A stretch of 64,000 bases of DNA from NCBI RefSeq assembly GCF_002155685.1, contig NZ_MUYK01000004.1, forward strand, positions 248,001 to 312,000, read 5' to 3'. Shown here one piece after another: positions 18,968-27,545 of this stretch. This DNA is from Erythrobacter colymbi. Its GTDB lineage: Bacteria; Pseudomonadota; Alphaproteobacteria; Sphingomonadales; Sphingomonadaceae. The position numbers and the translations under genes were made by a program. Below the pieces are notes generated by a model. The model was not told the origin of the DNA. It saw only the letters and a program-made list of their open reading frames with translations, and did no database searches. The stretch's first letter is position 1. Each line of letters begins with the position of its first letter.

Positions 18968-19534
18968 ATGGATATTCGGATTTCCGGCCACCAGATGGAC
19001 ACCGGCAGCGCGCTTCAGACGCACGCCGCCGACCGGCTCGGCGCGATCGTCGACAAGTATTTCGACCGCGCGCTCTCCAGCCACGTGACCTTCGGCAAGG
19101 CCCCCGCGGGCGCCTTTACCTGCGATATCATCACCCATGTGATGCAGGGCTTGATCCTCAAGGCGCAAGGCACCGCGCATGACGTGCATGTCGCCTTCGA
19201 CAATGCGGTCGACAAGATCGAGAAGCAGCTGCGCCGCTACAAGCGCCGCCTGACCGACCGCCACGAACAGGCCGATCACGCCCGCGGCGAGGAAGAGGCC
19301 GCCTACACCATCTTCGCGGTCGAGGAGGACGAGGAGGAAGAAGTCGTCGCCGATGCCCCGCTGGTGATCGCCGAAACCCGCGTCGACATCCCCACCGCCA
19401 GCGTTGCCGACGCGGTGATGATGCTCGACCTCAGGAACACCGGCGCGCTGTTCTTCAAAAACGCTGGCACCGGACGGCATAATATGGTCTACAGGCGCGC
19501 CGATGGCTCGATCGGATGGGTCGAGCCGAAATAG
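18968..19534 (+). CDS. hpf: Long-form ribosome hibernation promoting factor
   Basis: 188 aa. N-terminal S30AE/RaiA domain (MDIRISGHQMDTGSALQTHA), an acidic linker (EEDEEEEV near residue 125), and the C-terminal dimerisation domain (DAVMMLDLRN ... MVYRRADGSIGWVEPK) of long HPF, which dimerises 70S ribosomes into 100S. GGGAGGA precedes ATG 18968. In many proteobacteria hpf and ptsN follow rpoN; here rpoN is absent and dnaQ is upstream. Confidence 0.93.
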   Translation: MDIRISGHQMDTGSALQTHAADRLGAIVDKYFDRALSSHVTFGKAPAGAFTCDIITHVMQGLILKAQGTAHDVHVAFDNAVDKIEKQLRRYKRRLTDRHEQADHARGEEEAAYTIFAVEEDEEEEVVADAPLVIAETRVDIPTASVADAVMMLDLRNTGALFFKNAGTGRHNMVYRRADGSIGWVEPK

Positions 19535-19691
19535 GATCGGGAACGGCCTTGCCGTAAGGGCAAAGGCCGGTTCTCCCAAGGTCCAGGCGGCGGTAGCAGG
19601 AGGGGCTCCGCCCCGGACCGGCGGGCCCACACGGGGCATCACCGGGCCGGTCTTCGCCACAAGAGGCGCTACTTTCGGGATCAGTTTTGCA

Positions 19692-20153
19692 ATGGACGTC
19701 AACCTCGCACTTTCTCCGCAAGCCATCGCCTTCGCCCGGCTCGACACCAAGCCCAAGGTGCTGGCGCGCATCGCCCAGCTGCTGAGCACGGCCTACGGGA
19801 TCGACGAGAGCGAGGTGCTGGAAAACCTCGAGGCGCGCGAGGCGCTCGGCAGCACCGGCTTCGGGCGCGGCGTGGCGATTCCGCATTGCCGCAGCAAGGA
19901 CATCCGCCGCCCCTCGCTGGCGCTGATCCGGCTGGAGACCCCGATCGATTTCGCCGCCGCCGATGCGCGGCCCGTGTCGCTGGTGTGCGGCCTGGTCTCG
20001 CCCGAGAATGCCGGGGCGACCCACCTCCACGCGCTCGCCGCGATCTCGCGCCTGACGCGCGAGGAGACGACGCTGCAGATGCTCGCCGATGCGCCGGACA
20101 CCGAAGCGGTCTATGCGCTGCTGACCAACCAGTTCCTGCGCGACGCGGCCTGA
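19692..20153 (+). CDS. ptsN: PTS IIA-like nitrogen-regulatory protein (EIIANtr)
   Basis: 153 aa. Phosphocarrier of the nitrogen PTS, controlling K+ transport and sensor kinases in other species. The phosphorylated His is His65 in GVAIPHCRS; LGSTGFGRG precedes it. The start at 19692 fits family length; earlier in-frame starts lie in a 157-bp low-complexity gap after hpf. Confidence 0.93.
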   Translation: MDVNLALSPQAIAFARLDTKPKVLARIAQLLSTAYGIDESEVLENLEAREALGSTGFGRGVAIPHCRSKDIRRPSLALIRLETPIDFAAADARPVSLVCGLVSPENAGATHLHALAAISRLTREETTLQMLADAPDTEAVYALLTNQFLRDAA

Positions 20154-20168
20154 TCCCGAACCCGTCCC

Positions 20169-20657
20169 ATGCCCGCCAGTGACGATGTCTTCGCCGCCAG
20201 CGGTGCCGAACAGCATTACCGGGCACTGGAGCGGCTCTATGCCTCGGCCCCCGTCAACGCCAAGTTCGCGTCGAAGCTGCACATCGTCGGCGAGGGCCGC
20301 GCGCAGCTGACCTTCACGGTCACGCCCGAGGATTACCACGCGGCCGGCGCGGCGCACGGGACGATCTATTTCAAGATGCTCGACGATGCGGCCTTCTATG
20401 CCTGCAATTCGCTGGTGACCGACCGCTTCCTGCTGACCACCAGCTTCAACCTGTTCTTCTCCAAGCCGGTGCGCGCCGGGCGGGTCACCGCCGAGGGCCG
20501 CTGGGTGAGCGGCCGTCGCCGCGTCTTCGTCGCCGAGGCGCGGCTGGTCGACGCGGAGGGCGATGAGATCGGCCGCGGCACCGGCACCTTCATGAAGAGC
20601 CGGATCCCGCTTTCCAGCCTGCCCGGCTACGGCGCGGACGGCCCCTCGGGGCTCTGA
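20169..20657 (+). CDS. PaaI-family hotdog thioesterase
   Basis: 162 aa single hotdog domain. The central helix region reads AAGAAHGTIYFKMLDDAAFYAC, with LLTTSFNLFFSKPVRAGRV after it, as in PaaI/YbgC-type acyl-CoA thioesterases. The acyl substrate is not predictable. Only 2 bp separate it from the next gene. Confidence 0.82.
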   Translation: MPASDDVFAASGAEQHYRALERLYASAPVNAKFASKLHIVGEGRAQLTFTVTPEDYHAAGAAHGTIYFKMLDDAAFYACNSLVTDRFLLTTSFNLFFSKPVRAGRVTAEGRWVSGRRRVFVAEARLVDAEGDEIGRGTGTFMKSRIPLSSLPGYGADGPSGL

Positions 20658-20659
20658 CG

Positions 20660-21001
20660 ATGGACGGACGGCTGCCTGCGCATCTCGAAGCGGGCGCGAT
20701 CATGCGGCTCGCCGAGACCGAGGGTGGCTTTGCCACGGTGCTCGCAAAGGGCGAGCGCGATGCCGGGACGATCCTGCTTGTAACCCTGTGTCGAGGTAAA
20801 GGCGCTGTCCTGTACGAAAGGATGCCCCAGCTCGACGGATCGCGTAAGTTTCTTGCGGCAAAGCGGGAAAATACTGAGAATCCAACGGAATTTTCCGAGT
20901 ATCTGGCCCGCAGACGCGCCCAGGACAGCGATATATGGTTAATCGAGGTGGATATCGTGGATGCGGAACGGTTCGTCGCACGGCTCGACGAATTGATTTG
21001 A
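20660..21001 (+). CDS. DUF1491 family protein
   Basis: 113 aa. RLPAHLEAGAIMRLAETEGG and DIWLIEVDIVDAERF match the small alphaproteobacterial DUF1491 family. No catalytic motif is evident. It shares a transcript with the thioesterase. The 190 bp after it show no clear gene. Confidence 0.8.
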   Translation: MDGRLPAHLEAGAIMRLAETEGGFATVLAKGERDAGTILLVTLCRGKGAVLYERMPQLDGSRKFLAAKRENTENPTEFSEYLARRRAQDSDIWLIEVDIVDAERFVARLDELI

Positions 21002-21191
21002 CGTAAGCGTCAAGCATAGCCAGAGGCCCGCTCCAATTCCTCGCGCAGGCTGGCAGGGCGGCAATTCGGCCGATCGTCCAGCACGCAGACGGGGAGCGGC
21101 CGGCAGGCTTTCAGGACCCCCACATCGTCATTGATTGGATCAAGGTTCCCGCCTGCGCCTGTGCGCGCTCACCGCCGAATTTGTAGAGTTC

Positions 21192-21845
21192 ATGAGTCGC
21201 AAGACTGCCACGATTGCTGCGATCGCCTCCCTTGCGGTCGCAACCACGATGTTCCCGAGCGGCCGGAATGCCGCAGCGCTGGCCCAGGCCGCGCAAGAAC
21301 AGCTCACCGCTCCCGCCCCGGTCGCAGCGCCCGAGCTGGTTCCCGAAACCATCGAATATGTCGCGCGCGAAGTGGTCCAGCCGCTCCCCGCGCCCGCGCG
21401 CGCTGACGCGCCGGTGCTGACCGAAGCGGGATCGCTCCACGAGCTGGTCCGCATGATCGATACCGACGCGCCGATGAGCGCCGAGCTGCGCTGCCTTGCC
21501 GGTGCGGTCTATTTCGAGGCCCGCGGCGAAGAGCTGGCCGGCCAGCTCGCGGTTGCGCAGGTGATCGTCAACCGCACCGAAGACGGACGTTTCCCGCGCT
21601 CGTACTGCGGCGTCGTCGCCCAGCCCGGACAGTTCTCCTTCATGCGCGGCAGCCGCATGCCGCGCGTGCCCGAAGGCACCGCCGCATGGGACCGCGCGGT
21701 CGCCGTCGCCCAGATCGCCGACAAGGGCCTGTGGGAATCGGAAGCCGAAGGCGCGGTGTTCTTCCACGCCAGCCGCGTCCGCCCCGGCTGGAGCCGCACC
21801 AAGACGCGCCTCGCCCAGATCGACACGCATATTTTTTATCGGTGA
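21192..21845 (+). CDS. SleB-like cell wall hydrolase
   Basis: 217 aa. An N-terminal signal segment (MSRKTATIAAIASLAVATTM) exports it; the C-terminal ~120 residues are a Hydrolase_2/SleB domain: CLAGAVYFEARGEELAGQLA, VIVNRTEDGRFPRSYCGVV, and GAVFFHASRVRPGW. The Glu in EARGE is the expected catalytic acid. Probably cleaves peptidoglycan glycan strands. Confidence 0.88.
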   Translation: MSRKTATIAAIASLAVATTMFPSGRNAAALAQAAQEQLTAPAPVAAPELVPETIEYVAREVVQPLPAPARADAPVLTEAGSLHELVRMIDTDAPMSAELRCLAGAVYFEARGEELAGQLAVAQVIVNRTEDGRFPRSYCGVVAQPGQFSFMRGSRMPRVPEGTAAWDRAVAVAQIADKGLWESEAEGAVFFHASRVRPGWSRTKTRLAQIDTHIFYR

Positions 21846-22030
21846 TCCTCGCTCACACGCCCTACGGGCGAGTGACCCGCCTACGGCGCTTCAGCTTCGG
21901 TTCCGCTGCGGGCGGGCGTTCGCCCTTGCGGCCCTGCGGGCCGATGCCCTTCATACCATCAAGGTCTCGCTGGGTTCGGCGCGAAGCGCCGCAAGCCCGA
22001 ACGGGCGCCCGCAGCCGCTCGCGCGTAGCG
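21846..22030. repeat. Rearranged copies of the dispersed intergenic repeat
   Basis: ATCCTCGCTCACACGCCCTA (from 21846) is the reverse complement of the end of the 3098/40419 repeat with one change; GCTGCGGGCGGGCGTTCGCC (from about 21906) is a further inverted piece, and CGAACGGGCGCCCGCAGC near 21992 is a direct piece. The block lies between convergent genes (cell wall hydrolase and xth). Confidence 0.6.
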
Positions 22031-22047
22031 CGAAATAGCGGCGAGGA

Positions 22048-22842
22048 TTAAGACTTAAGCCGCACCCAGACCGGAGTGTGGTCGCTCGCCTTCTCGCGCC
22101 CACGATAGGCCTTGTCGACGCCGCAGGCTTCCATCCGGTCGGCGCATTCGGGCGAGAGCAGGATGTGATCGATCCGGAAGCCGTGATCGCGCTGCCACGC
22201 GCCGGCCTGATAGTCCCAATAGGTCCACACCCCCCCGCGCGGATTGTGGGTGCGGATCGCGTCGGTCCAGCCATCGGCGAGCAGGCGCGCATAGGCCGCG
22301 CGGCTCTCGGGCTGCATCAGCGCGTCGTCCTGCATCGCCTTGACCGACCAGACGTCGTCGTCATGCGGGATGACGTTGAAATCGCCCAGCACCACCGCCG
22401 GGATCTCCTGCGCCCACAGCTGCGCCATGCGTGCGCGCAGCCGTGCCATCCATGCGAGCTTGTAGGTGAACTTCGGACCCGGGTGCGGATTGCCGTTGGG
22501 GAGGTAGAGGCAGGCGATGCGGATGCCGTTGACGTCGGCTTCGAGGTAACGCGCCTGCTCCTCGTCACCCTCGTTGGGGCCGGGAATGCCCAGCCCGCGC
22601 TGCACTTCGGCGAGGTGATAGCCCGCCCGCGCATCGGCGAGGATCGCGACTCCGTTGAAGCTCTTCTGCCCGTGCCAGATCGCCGAATAGCCGATCGCCT
22701 CGAAATCGGCGGCGGGGAAGCCGTCGTCCTGCGTCTTGATCTCCTGCAGGCAGGCGACCGCGGGGCGGGTTTCCTCGAGCCATTCGATGAGCCGCGGCCC
22801 GCGCGCCTTGATGCCGTTGATGTTGAAGGTGGCGATTTTCAT
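22048..22842 (-). CDS. xth: Exodeoxyribonuclease III
   Basis: 264 aa Mg-dependent EEP nuclease for abasic-site repair. MKIATFNINGIKARG, CLQEIKTQDD (metal Glu), VLGDFNVIPHDDDVW (active Asp/Asn) and a C-terminal KASDHTPVWVRL. ATG at 22842, preceded by GAGGAGACCAC. Confidence 0.95.
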   Translation of the reverse strand: MKIATFNINGIKARGPRLIEWLEETRPAVACLQEIKTQDDGFPAADFEAIGYSAIWHGQKSFNGVAILADARAGYHLAEVQRGLGIPGPNEGDEEQARYLEADVNGIRIACLYLPNGNPHPGPKFTYKLAWMARLRARMAQLWAQEIPAVVLGDFNVIPHDDDVWSVKAMQDDALMQPESRAAYARLLADGWTDAIRTHNPRGGVWTYWDYQAGAWQRDHGFRIDHILLSPECADRMEACGVDKAYRGREKASDHTPVWVRLKS

Positions 22843-22877
22843 GTGGTCTCCTCGCAATGACGAAGCGGGAGATCAAC

Positions 22878-23210
22878 CTAAATCCCGAAGCTCGCCCCGC
22901 AGCCGCAGCCGGCGGCAGCCTGCGGATTCTCGACCTTGAAGGCCGCGCCGCCGAGCGATTCGACGAAATCCACCGTGCTCCCCGCGATCAGATCGAGGCT
23001 GACCGGATCGACCACCAGCTTCACGCCGTCGGTCTCCGACACCGAATCGTCCGCATCCGGCGCATCGGCGAGGTCGAACTTGTACTGGAAGCCCGAACAG
23101 CCCCCGCCCTCGACTGCCAGCCGCAGGATCGCAGGCCGCGACTGCTTGCTCGCGATGAAGGCGACCCGCTTGGCGGCGGAGGGGGTGAGGATCAGGGGCT
23201 CGGCGCTCAT
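22878..23210 (-). CDS. erpA: Iron-sulfur cluster insertion protein ErpA (A-type carrier)
   Basis: 110 aa HesB/IscA family. Fe-S ligand cysteines in GGGCSGFQYKF and the C-terminal CGCG. Delivers clusters to apoproteins. Lies 35 bp upstream of xth on the same strand. Confidence 0.9.
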   Translation of the reverse strand: MSAEPLILTPSAAKRVAFIASKQSRPAILRLAVEGGGCSGFQYKFDLADAPDADDSVSETDGVKLVVDPVSLDLIAGSTVDFVESLGGAAFKVENPQAAAGCGCGASFGI

Positions 23211-23248
23211 GGCTTTAATCTAGGGTGCCGCGCCGCGATCCTCAAGCG

Positions 23249-23680
23249 TCAGGCAACCGTGATGTAGTGACGCAGCGCCTCGGCCTCGTGCTGCACTTCG
23301 TCCATCTTGTGCTTTACGAGGTCGCCGATCGAGATGAAGCCGATCAGCGCGCCGTTCTCGACCACCGGGAAGTGGCGGAAGCGGCGGCGGGTCATCATCG
23401 ACAGCGCGTCGTCCACCGTGGTCGCCGGTTCGACCGTGATCGCAGGCGAGGTCATGATCTCTTCGACCGCTACGTCGAGGCAGTCCTTCCCCCGGTCGGC
23501 GAGGCGGTAGATCACGTCGCGCTCCGAAACGATGCCGACCACCCGCCCGTCACGCAGCACCGGCAGCGCGCCGATGCGCTTCGTCGCGAGTGTCTGGACG
23601 ACCTCGGACACGGGGGTGGTGCAGTCGCAGGCGATGATTTCCGCGGATTCGCGCTGGGCGATGATGCGGGCAATGGTCAT
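23249..23680 (-). CDS. CBS-domain pair protein
   Basis: 143 aa made of two CBS domains: PVSEVVQTLATKRIGALPVL with VGIVSERDVIYRLA, and PAITVEPATTVDDALSMMTR with RRFRHFPVVENG and IGFISIGDLVK. Such stand-alone pairs bind adenosyl ligands (AMP, ATP, SAM). Start ATG at 23680 follows GAGGGAGACTC. Target unknown. Confidence 0.9.
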   Translation of the reverse strand: MTIARIIAQRESAEIIACDCTTPVSEVVQTLATKRIGALPVLRDGRVVGIVSERDVIYRLADRGKDCLDVAVEEIMTSPAITVEPATTVDDALSMMTRRRFRHFPVVENGALIGFISIGDLVKHKMDEVQHEAEALRHYITVA

Positions 23681-23809
23681 GGCGAGTCTCCCTCTCTCTG
23701 CCGGACGAGGAAAGTGCCATGCATCGGACGAAAAAGCGAATCTCGCGATTGCACCCGACGCGCAGGGCCTTGCAGCTTTCGCGCGTTGCATTGGCTGCGC
23801 CCGCGCGCC

Positions 23810-24133
23810 ATGTCGGAGGGCATGACCCGCAAGTCCCCGCTCGACGATCCCGCCAACGCCGCCCACGCCTGGGCGCGCTACCGCCAGATCATGAAATGGC
23901 TGCTCGCCGCGACCACGCTGACGGTCGCCATCGCGATGGGGCTGCTGTTTGCCTATAACGGCATGATCTCGGTCCACTTCTACATCGCGGTGGCGCTGGG
24001 CATCAGCCTGACGATGCTGCTGGGCGGCGCGCTGATGGGGCTGGTGTTTCTCTCCAACGGCACGGGCCACGACGAATCGGTCGACAACCAGATGCCCGAA
24101 CGCGACGAGCTATGGAGCCCGAAGGAGGACTGA
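23810..24133 (+). CDS. Small two-helix membrane protein
   Basis: About 107 aa. Cytosolic N-terminus (ANAAHAWARYRQIMK), two membrane segments (WLLAATTLTVAIAMGLLFAY; FYIAVALGISLTMLLGGALM) and an acidic tail ending ERDELWSPKED. ATG 23810 or 23822 are both possible; GGAGGG lies between them. Divergent from the CBS gene. Function unknown; conserved-looking in style. Confidence 0.7.
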   Translation: MSEGMTRKSPLDDPANAAHAWARYRQIMKWLLAATTLTVAIAMGLLFAYNGMISVHFYIAVALGISLTMLLGGALMGLVFLSNGTGHDESVDNQMPERDELWSPKED

Positions 24134-24174
24134 GGTCGCTCGTTTGGAGAAGGTTACGCAGCTTCGCTACGGGT

Positions 24175-24349
24175 GTTTCACGCAGAGATCGCAGAGAAGA
24201 AAAGGGAGACGCGGAGGGGTTGCTCTGTGCCGAAGGCACCTTCTTCCCCATCGACTTTGCCGCTGGCCGCAACGTCCGATGATCAGCGCGGCTTCGCCGC
24301 AGGCGCGACATCTCCGCGCCTCTGCTTCCTCTGCGCCTCTGCGTGAAAC
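24175..24349. repeat. CACGCAGAG-type palindromic intergenic repeat
   Basis: GTTTCACGCAGAGATCGCAG at 24175 pairs with CTCTGCGCCTCTGCGTGAAA ending at 24348; the arms enclose about 125 bp with further partial pairing (AGACGCGGAGG/CTCCGCG). The motif CGCAGAGxCGCAGAG is a familiar dispersed palindrome of environmental bacteria. It lies between convergent genes. Confidence 0.75.
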
Positions 24350-24371
24350 CCGCGGCAACGCCGCGTAATCT

Positions 24372-24785
24372 TCAATCCCGCGCCGTAAGCCGGAATTCCT
24401 CGACCGGCACCCCGCCGATCAGGTGTTCCTGGATGATCCGCTCCAGCGCCTTGGGTCCGCAGGAGTGGTACCACACCCCGTCTGGCCACACGACCGCGAT
24501 GGGTCCTGCGGCGCAGATCTGGAGGCAATCGGCCTTGGTGCGCTGCACCCCGCCGCCGGCCCCGCGCTTGCTGTCTTCGGTCCGCTGCGGGCCGACCAGC
24601 CCCAGCTCCTTCATCCGCGACTTGAGGTAGCCCCATGCCTCCTCGCCTTCCGCGCGCGAGCAGCACTTCTGCTTGTCCGACACAGCGCACAGCATGATGT
24701 GGCGGGTGATCGCGGTGCCCTCGCCCGGATTGCCGTAATGCTTGGCGAGCGAGTGGCGCGCGGATTCGAGTTCCTTGCGGCTCAC
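24372..24785 (-). CDS. (2Fe-2S) ferredoxin domain protein
   Basis: 137 aa thioredoxin-fold [2Fe-2S] ferredoxin type. [20 protein letters not shown] and [20 protein letters not shown] contain the four-plus candidate cluster cysteines; [20 protein letters not shown] closes the fold. GTG at 24785 overlaps the S9 peptidase stop by 4 bp. Redox partner unknown. Confidence 0.85.
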   Translation of the reverse strand: MSRKELESARHSLAKHYGNPGEGTAITRHIMLCAVSDKQKCCSRAEGEEAWGYLKSRMKELGLVGPQRTEDSKRGAGGGVQRTKADCLQICAAGPIAVVWPDGVWYHSCGPKALERIIQEHLIGGVPVEEFRLTARD

Positions 24786-26938
24786 TTTGCGCCGTCCTGC
24801 TTGAGCCAGCGGTCGAGCCACGCGAAGACCGTGTTGTGCCATTGTAGCGAGTTCTTCGCGCCGAGCACCCAGTGGTTCTCGTCGGGGAAAACGAGGAGCT
24901 GCGAGGGGATGCCGCGTTCCTGCAAGGCGGTGAAGCTCATCAGGCCCTGCGAGTAAGGCACGCGGAAATCCTGCTGGCCGGTGATGACCAGCATCGGCGT
25001 CTTCCACTTGTCGACGTGGTTGGCGGGGTTCCACTTCTCGTAGATGTCCTTCGCCGCTTCGTAGGTGCCGCCGTTGTCCCACCGCGGGAACCACAGTTCC
25101 TCGGTCGAATAGTACATCGAACGGTTGTCGAAGATGCCGTCGTGCTGGACGATGCACTTGAAGCGGTCGGGCCAGTTGCCCGCGATCCAGTTGACCATGT
25201 AGCCGCCGTAGCTTGCCCCCATCGCGCAGGCGCGGGTGCCGTCGATCTGGGTGTCGAGCTTCAGCGCGGCCTCGAAGCCCTTCTGGAGGTCTTCGAGCGG
25301 CCATCCGCCCCAGTTCCGGTTGATCGCATCGGTGAAGGCCTGCCCGTATCCGGTCGACCCGTGGAAATCGACCGAGATCACGGCGTAGCCCTGCGAGGCG
25401 GTGACGCGCGGGTTCCAGCGGTTCGACCAGCTGTCGTTGAAGCTGCCCTGCGGCCCGCCGTGGATGTAGAGCAGCGCGGGGATTGGGCCGGTCTGGTCGG
25501 CAAGCCGCGTGATCTGGCCCCCCACCGTATCGCCATTCGCGCCGGTGAAACTGAAGCGGCGGGTGACGATGTTGGCCATCTGGCCCATGCGGGTGGTGGC
25601 GATATCGGTCAGCGGCCGCGCCTGACCCATCCCGTCCGAGAGGAACAGCTCCGCCGGAGCCCCGAGCGAATCGCGGGTGAACAGCGCCCCGCCCTTGGGC
25701 AGCGGCACGAGATTGGCGATATGCGCCTCGTTCCCCGCCATCAGATTGAGCTCGGTGACCTTGCCGGTGGCGATGTCGATCCGGAAGGCGGGGACATCGA
25801 GCACCTTTTCGGCCGTCGCGATCAGGTGCTTGCCGTCCGCCGCCCAGGTGAGGCTGCCGAAGGAGAGGTCGACCCCCTCGGTCAGGTTGCGCACCTGCCC
25901 GGTCTTGAGGTCCATCAGCCGCACCGAAAGCCGGTCAGCCTCGTAGGTCGGCCGCTCCATGGCGAGCCAGGCGAGATACTTGCCGTCGGGCGAGATGGTC
26001 GGGGTGTTGTCGGTCGCCTTGTTGGCGGCGGTCAGCAGTTCGGGCGCCGCGCCGTCGAGCTTTGCGCGGTAGATGTCGAGGTTGGTCGAGCCGGGCTCGT
26101 TCCCGTCAGACAGACGCGCGGTGAAGTAGAGCGCGGCGCCATCGGGCGCGAAGGCGATTTCCTCACCGCCGCCGAAGGGCATGGTGGGCGTGTCGGCGGT
26201 GATGCCGGTGGCGGGGTCCTTCCCGTCTGCCGGAACACCCTCGCCCGTGGCGATGCCGCCTGCCAGCGGGTAGACGAAGATGCGGTTGTGGAGGCCCGGG
26301 GTCGCCCAGCGGTCCCAGTGGCGCACGAAGCCGCGGTCGCCTTCATACAGGCGGCCGGTGCCGGGGCCGGGGAGGTAGGAGGCCTTGGCGTCGGCGCAGC
26401 CGAAGCTCGGGCACTCGCGCGGTACTTCGCCCCACACCGCGATCGCCGCGCCGTTGGGAGCAAGCTTGAAGCCCGCAATGTCGCGCGTCGTGGCGGCGGT
26501 GACGAGCGTGAGGCCGCTGGCGGTGCCATCCGCCGCAAGGCTGACGCGCCACACGCGGCTGAGCGCGGGGGCGGCGCTGTCGGTGTTCTCGGAGCTGAGG
26601 AAATAGAGCGCGCCATCGGAGCCGAAAGCGAGGTCCGAGGCCTTGAGCGGCAGCTTGAGCGCCACCGGAGTCGCGCCGGGCTTTGCCAGATCGATCAGGT
26701 AGTGCTGCGGCGAGCGCTTCAATGTCGCCGGATCGGTGACGGTCACGCTGTAGACCGCCAGCGTGCCCTCGCGGTTGACCGCAGGCGCGCCGAGGCGGGG
26801 GAGCGTGACAAGATCGGTCGCGCTCATCGGCGGGGCGGTGACGCCGGGAATTGTGGTCGTGTCCTGCGCCGCGAGCGGGGCGGCAAGGAAGGCGAAGGCG
26901 GCGGCGCTCAGCGCGCCGAAAGCTGTGGGATGACGCAT
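24782..26938 (-). CDS. S9-family prolyl oligopeptidase / dipeptidyl aminopeptidase
   Basis: 718 aa. Signal peptide ([20 protein letters not shown]), a WD40-like beta-propeller (about residues 40-440; repeats such as [14 protein letters not shown]), then a C-terminal alpha/beta-hydrolase. Nucleophile Ser in [11 protein letters not shown], acid in [13 protein letters not shown], His in DENHWVLG. A periplasmic exo/oligopeptidase. It couples to the ferredoxin gene by GTGA overlap, an odd pairing with no obvious logic. Confidence 0.93.
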   Translation of the reverse strand: MRHPTAFGALSAAAFAFLAAPLAAQDTTTIPGVTAPPMSATDLVTLPRLGAPAVNREGTLAVYSVTVTDPATLKRSPQHYLIDLAKPGATPVALKLPLKASDLAFGSDGALYFLSSENTDSAAPALSRVWRVSLAADGTASGLTLVTAATTRDIAGFKLAPNGAAIAVWGEVPRECPSFGCADAKASYLPGPGTGRLYEGDRGFVRHWDRWATPGLHNRIFVYPLAGGIATGEGVPADGKDPATGITADTPTMPFGGGEEIAFAPDGAALYFTARLSDGNEPGSTNLDIYRAKLDGAAPELLTAANKATDNTPTISPDGKYLAWLAMERPTYEADRLSVRLMDLKTGQVRNLTEGVDLSFGSLTWAADGKHLIATAEKVLDVPAFRIDIATGKVTELNLMAGNEAHIANLVPLPKGGALFTRDSLGAPAELFLSDGMGQARPLTDIATTRMGQMANIVTRRFSFTGANGDTVGGQITRLADQTGPIPALLYIHGGPQGSFNDSWSNRWNPRVTASQGYAVISVDFHGSTGYGQAFTDAINRNWGGWPLEDLQKGFEAALKLDTQIDGTRACAMGASYGGYMVNWIAGNWPDRFKCIVQHDGIFDNRSMYYSTEELWFPRWDNGGTYEAAKDIYEKWNPANHVDKWKTPMLVITGQQDFRVPYSQGLMSFTALQERGIPSQLLVFPDENHWVLGAKNSLQWHNTVFAWLDRWLKQDGAK

Positions 26939-26978
26939 GGGCGCGGGATTACTCCCCCCGCCCCGCCATTGCCAGAAC

Positions 26979-27491
26979 TTAGCGGCGCTTGCCGACGATC
27001 CGTGCGATTTCCGCCTGTACGAGGCTTTCCACCATCGCCGGGAGGTTCGCTTCGAGCCATTCGGCCAGCATCGGGCGCAGCAGCTCGCGGGTCAGGCCTT
27101 CGAGCGAGGTTTCCCCCGAACGCACGATCTGCGGACGCGCGGGCGGCTCGGCCAGCATCGCGAGCGCGGCGAGGTTTTCCTGCATCGCGCCCATCACGGT
27201 ATCGGCAATAAGCGGGGTTTCATCCGCACGCGCCATCGGCATTGCGGGGTTTTGGGTCGGATTCTCGGTCGCGGCCTCGACCGGCATTTCCATCTCGGAC
27301 AGGTCGAGCACTTCCTCGGCATCGCGGACCTTGTGGGTGCGCACCAGCGGGGCAGGCTCGGCGGCGTCATCCTCGGACACCAGCATCCGCCGCCGCCGCG
27401 CCTCGAGCGCTCCGGCCCGGTTGTCGCGCGCGATCACTTTCTTGATCGATTCAAGGATTTCCTCGACCGAGGCTTCGTTTTCCTGCGCCAT
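26979..27491 (-). CDS. popZ: PopZ-like polar organising protein (DUF2497)
   Basis: 170 aa. N-terminal helix SVEEILESIKKVIARDN, an acidic proline-rich middle (about residues 35-110), and a C-terminal helical block ELLRPMLAEWLEANLPAMVE followed by SLVQAEIARIVGKRR: the DUF2497/PopZ architecture. In Caulobacter, PopZ forms the pole matrix that tethers ParB-parS, so it fits the parABS set in this window. It follows tolC at 54 bp. Confidence 0.88.
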   Translation of the reverse strand: MAQENEASVEEILESIKKVIARDNRAGALEARRRRMLVSEDDAAEPAPLVRTHKVRDAEEVLDLSEMEMPVEAATENPTQNPAMPMARADETPLIADTVMGAMQENLAALAMLAEPPARPQIVRSGETSLEGLTRELLRPMLAEWLEANLPAMVESLVQAEIARIVGKRR

Positions 27492-27545
27492 TCCCGTGCC
27501 CTGTTGTCCGTACCCGACCCGACCTGTCCCGAATCGGGAACGGAA

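Noticed and set aside
21010..21123. A possible 37-codon minus-strand ORF (GTG start, ending LREELERASGYA) in the gap before the cell wall hydrolase
   Set aside because: The tail looks protein-like, but there is no ribosome site, the start is GTG and an in-frame stop lies close upstream. Possibly a gene remnant; not strong enough to annotate.
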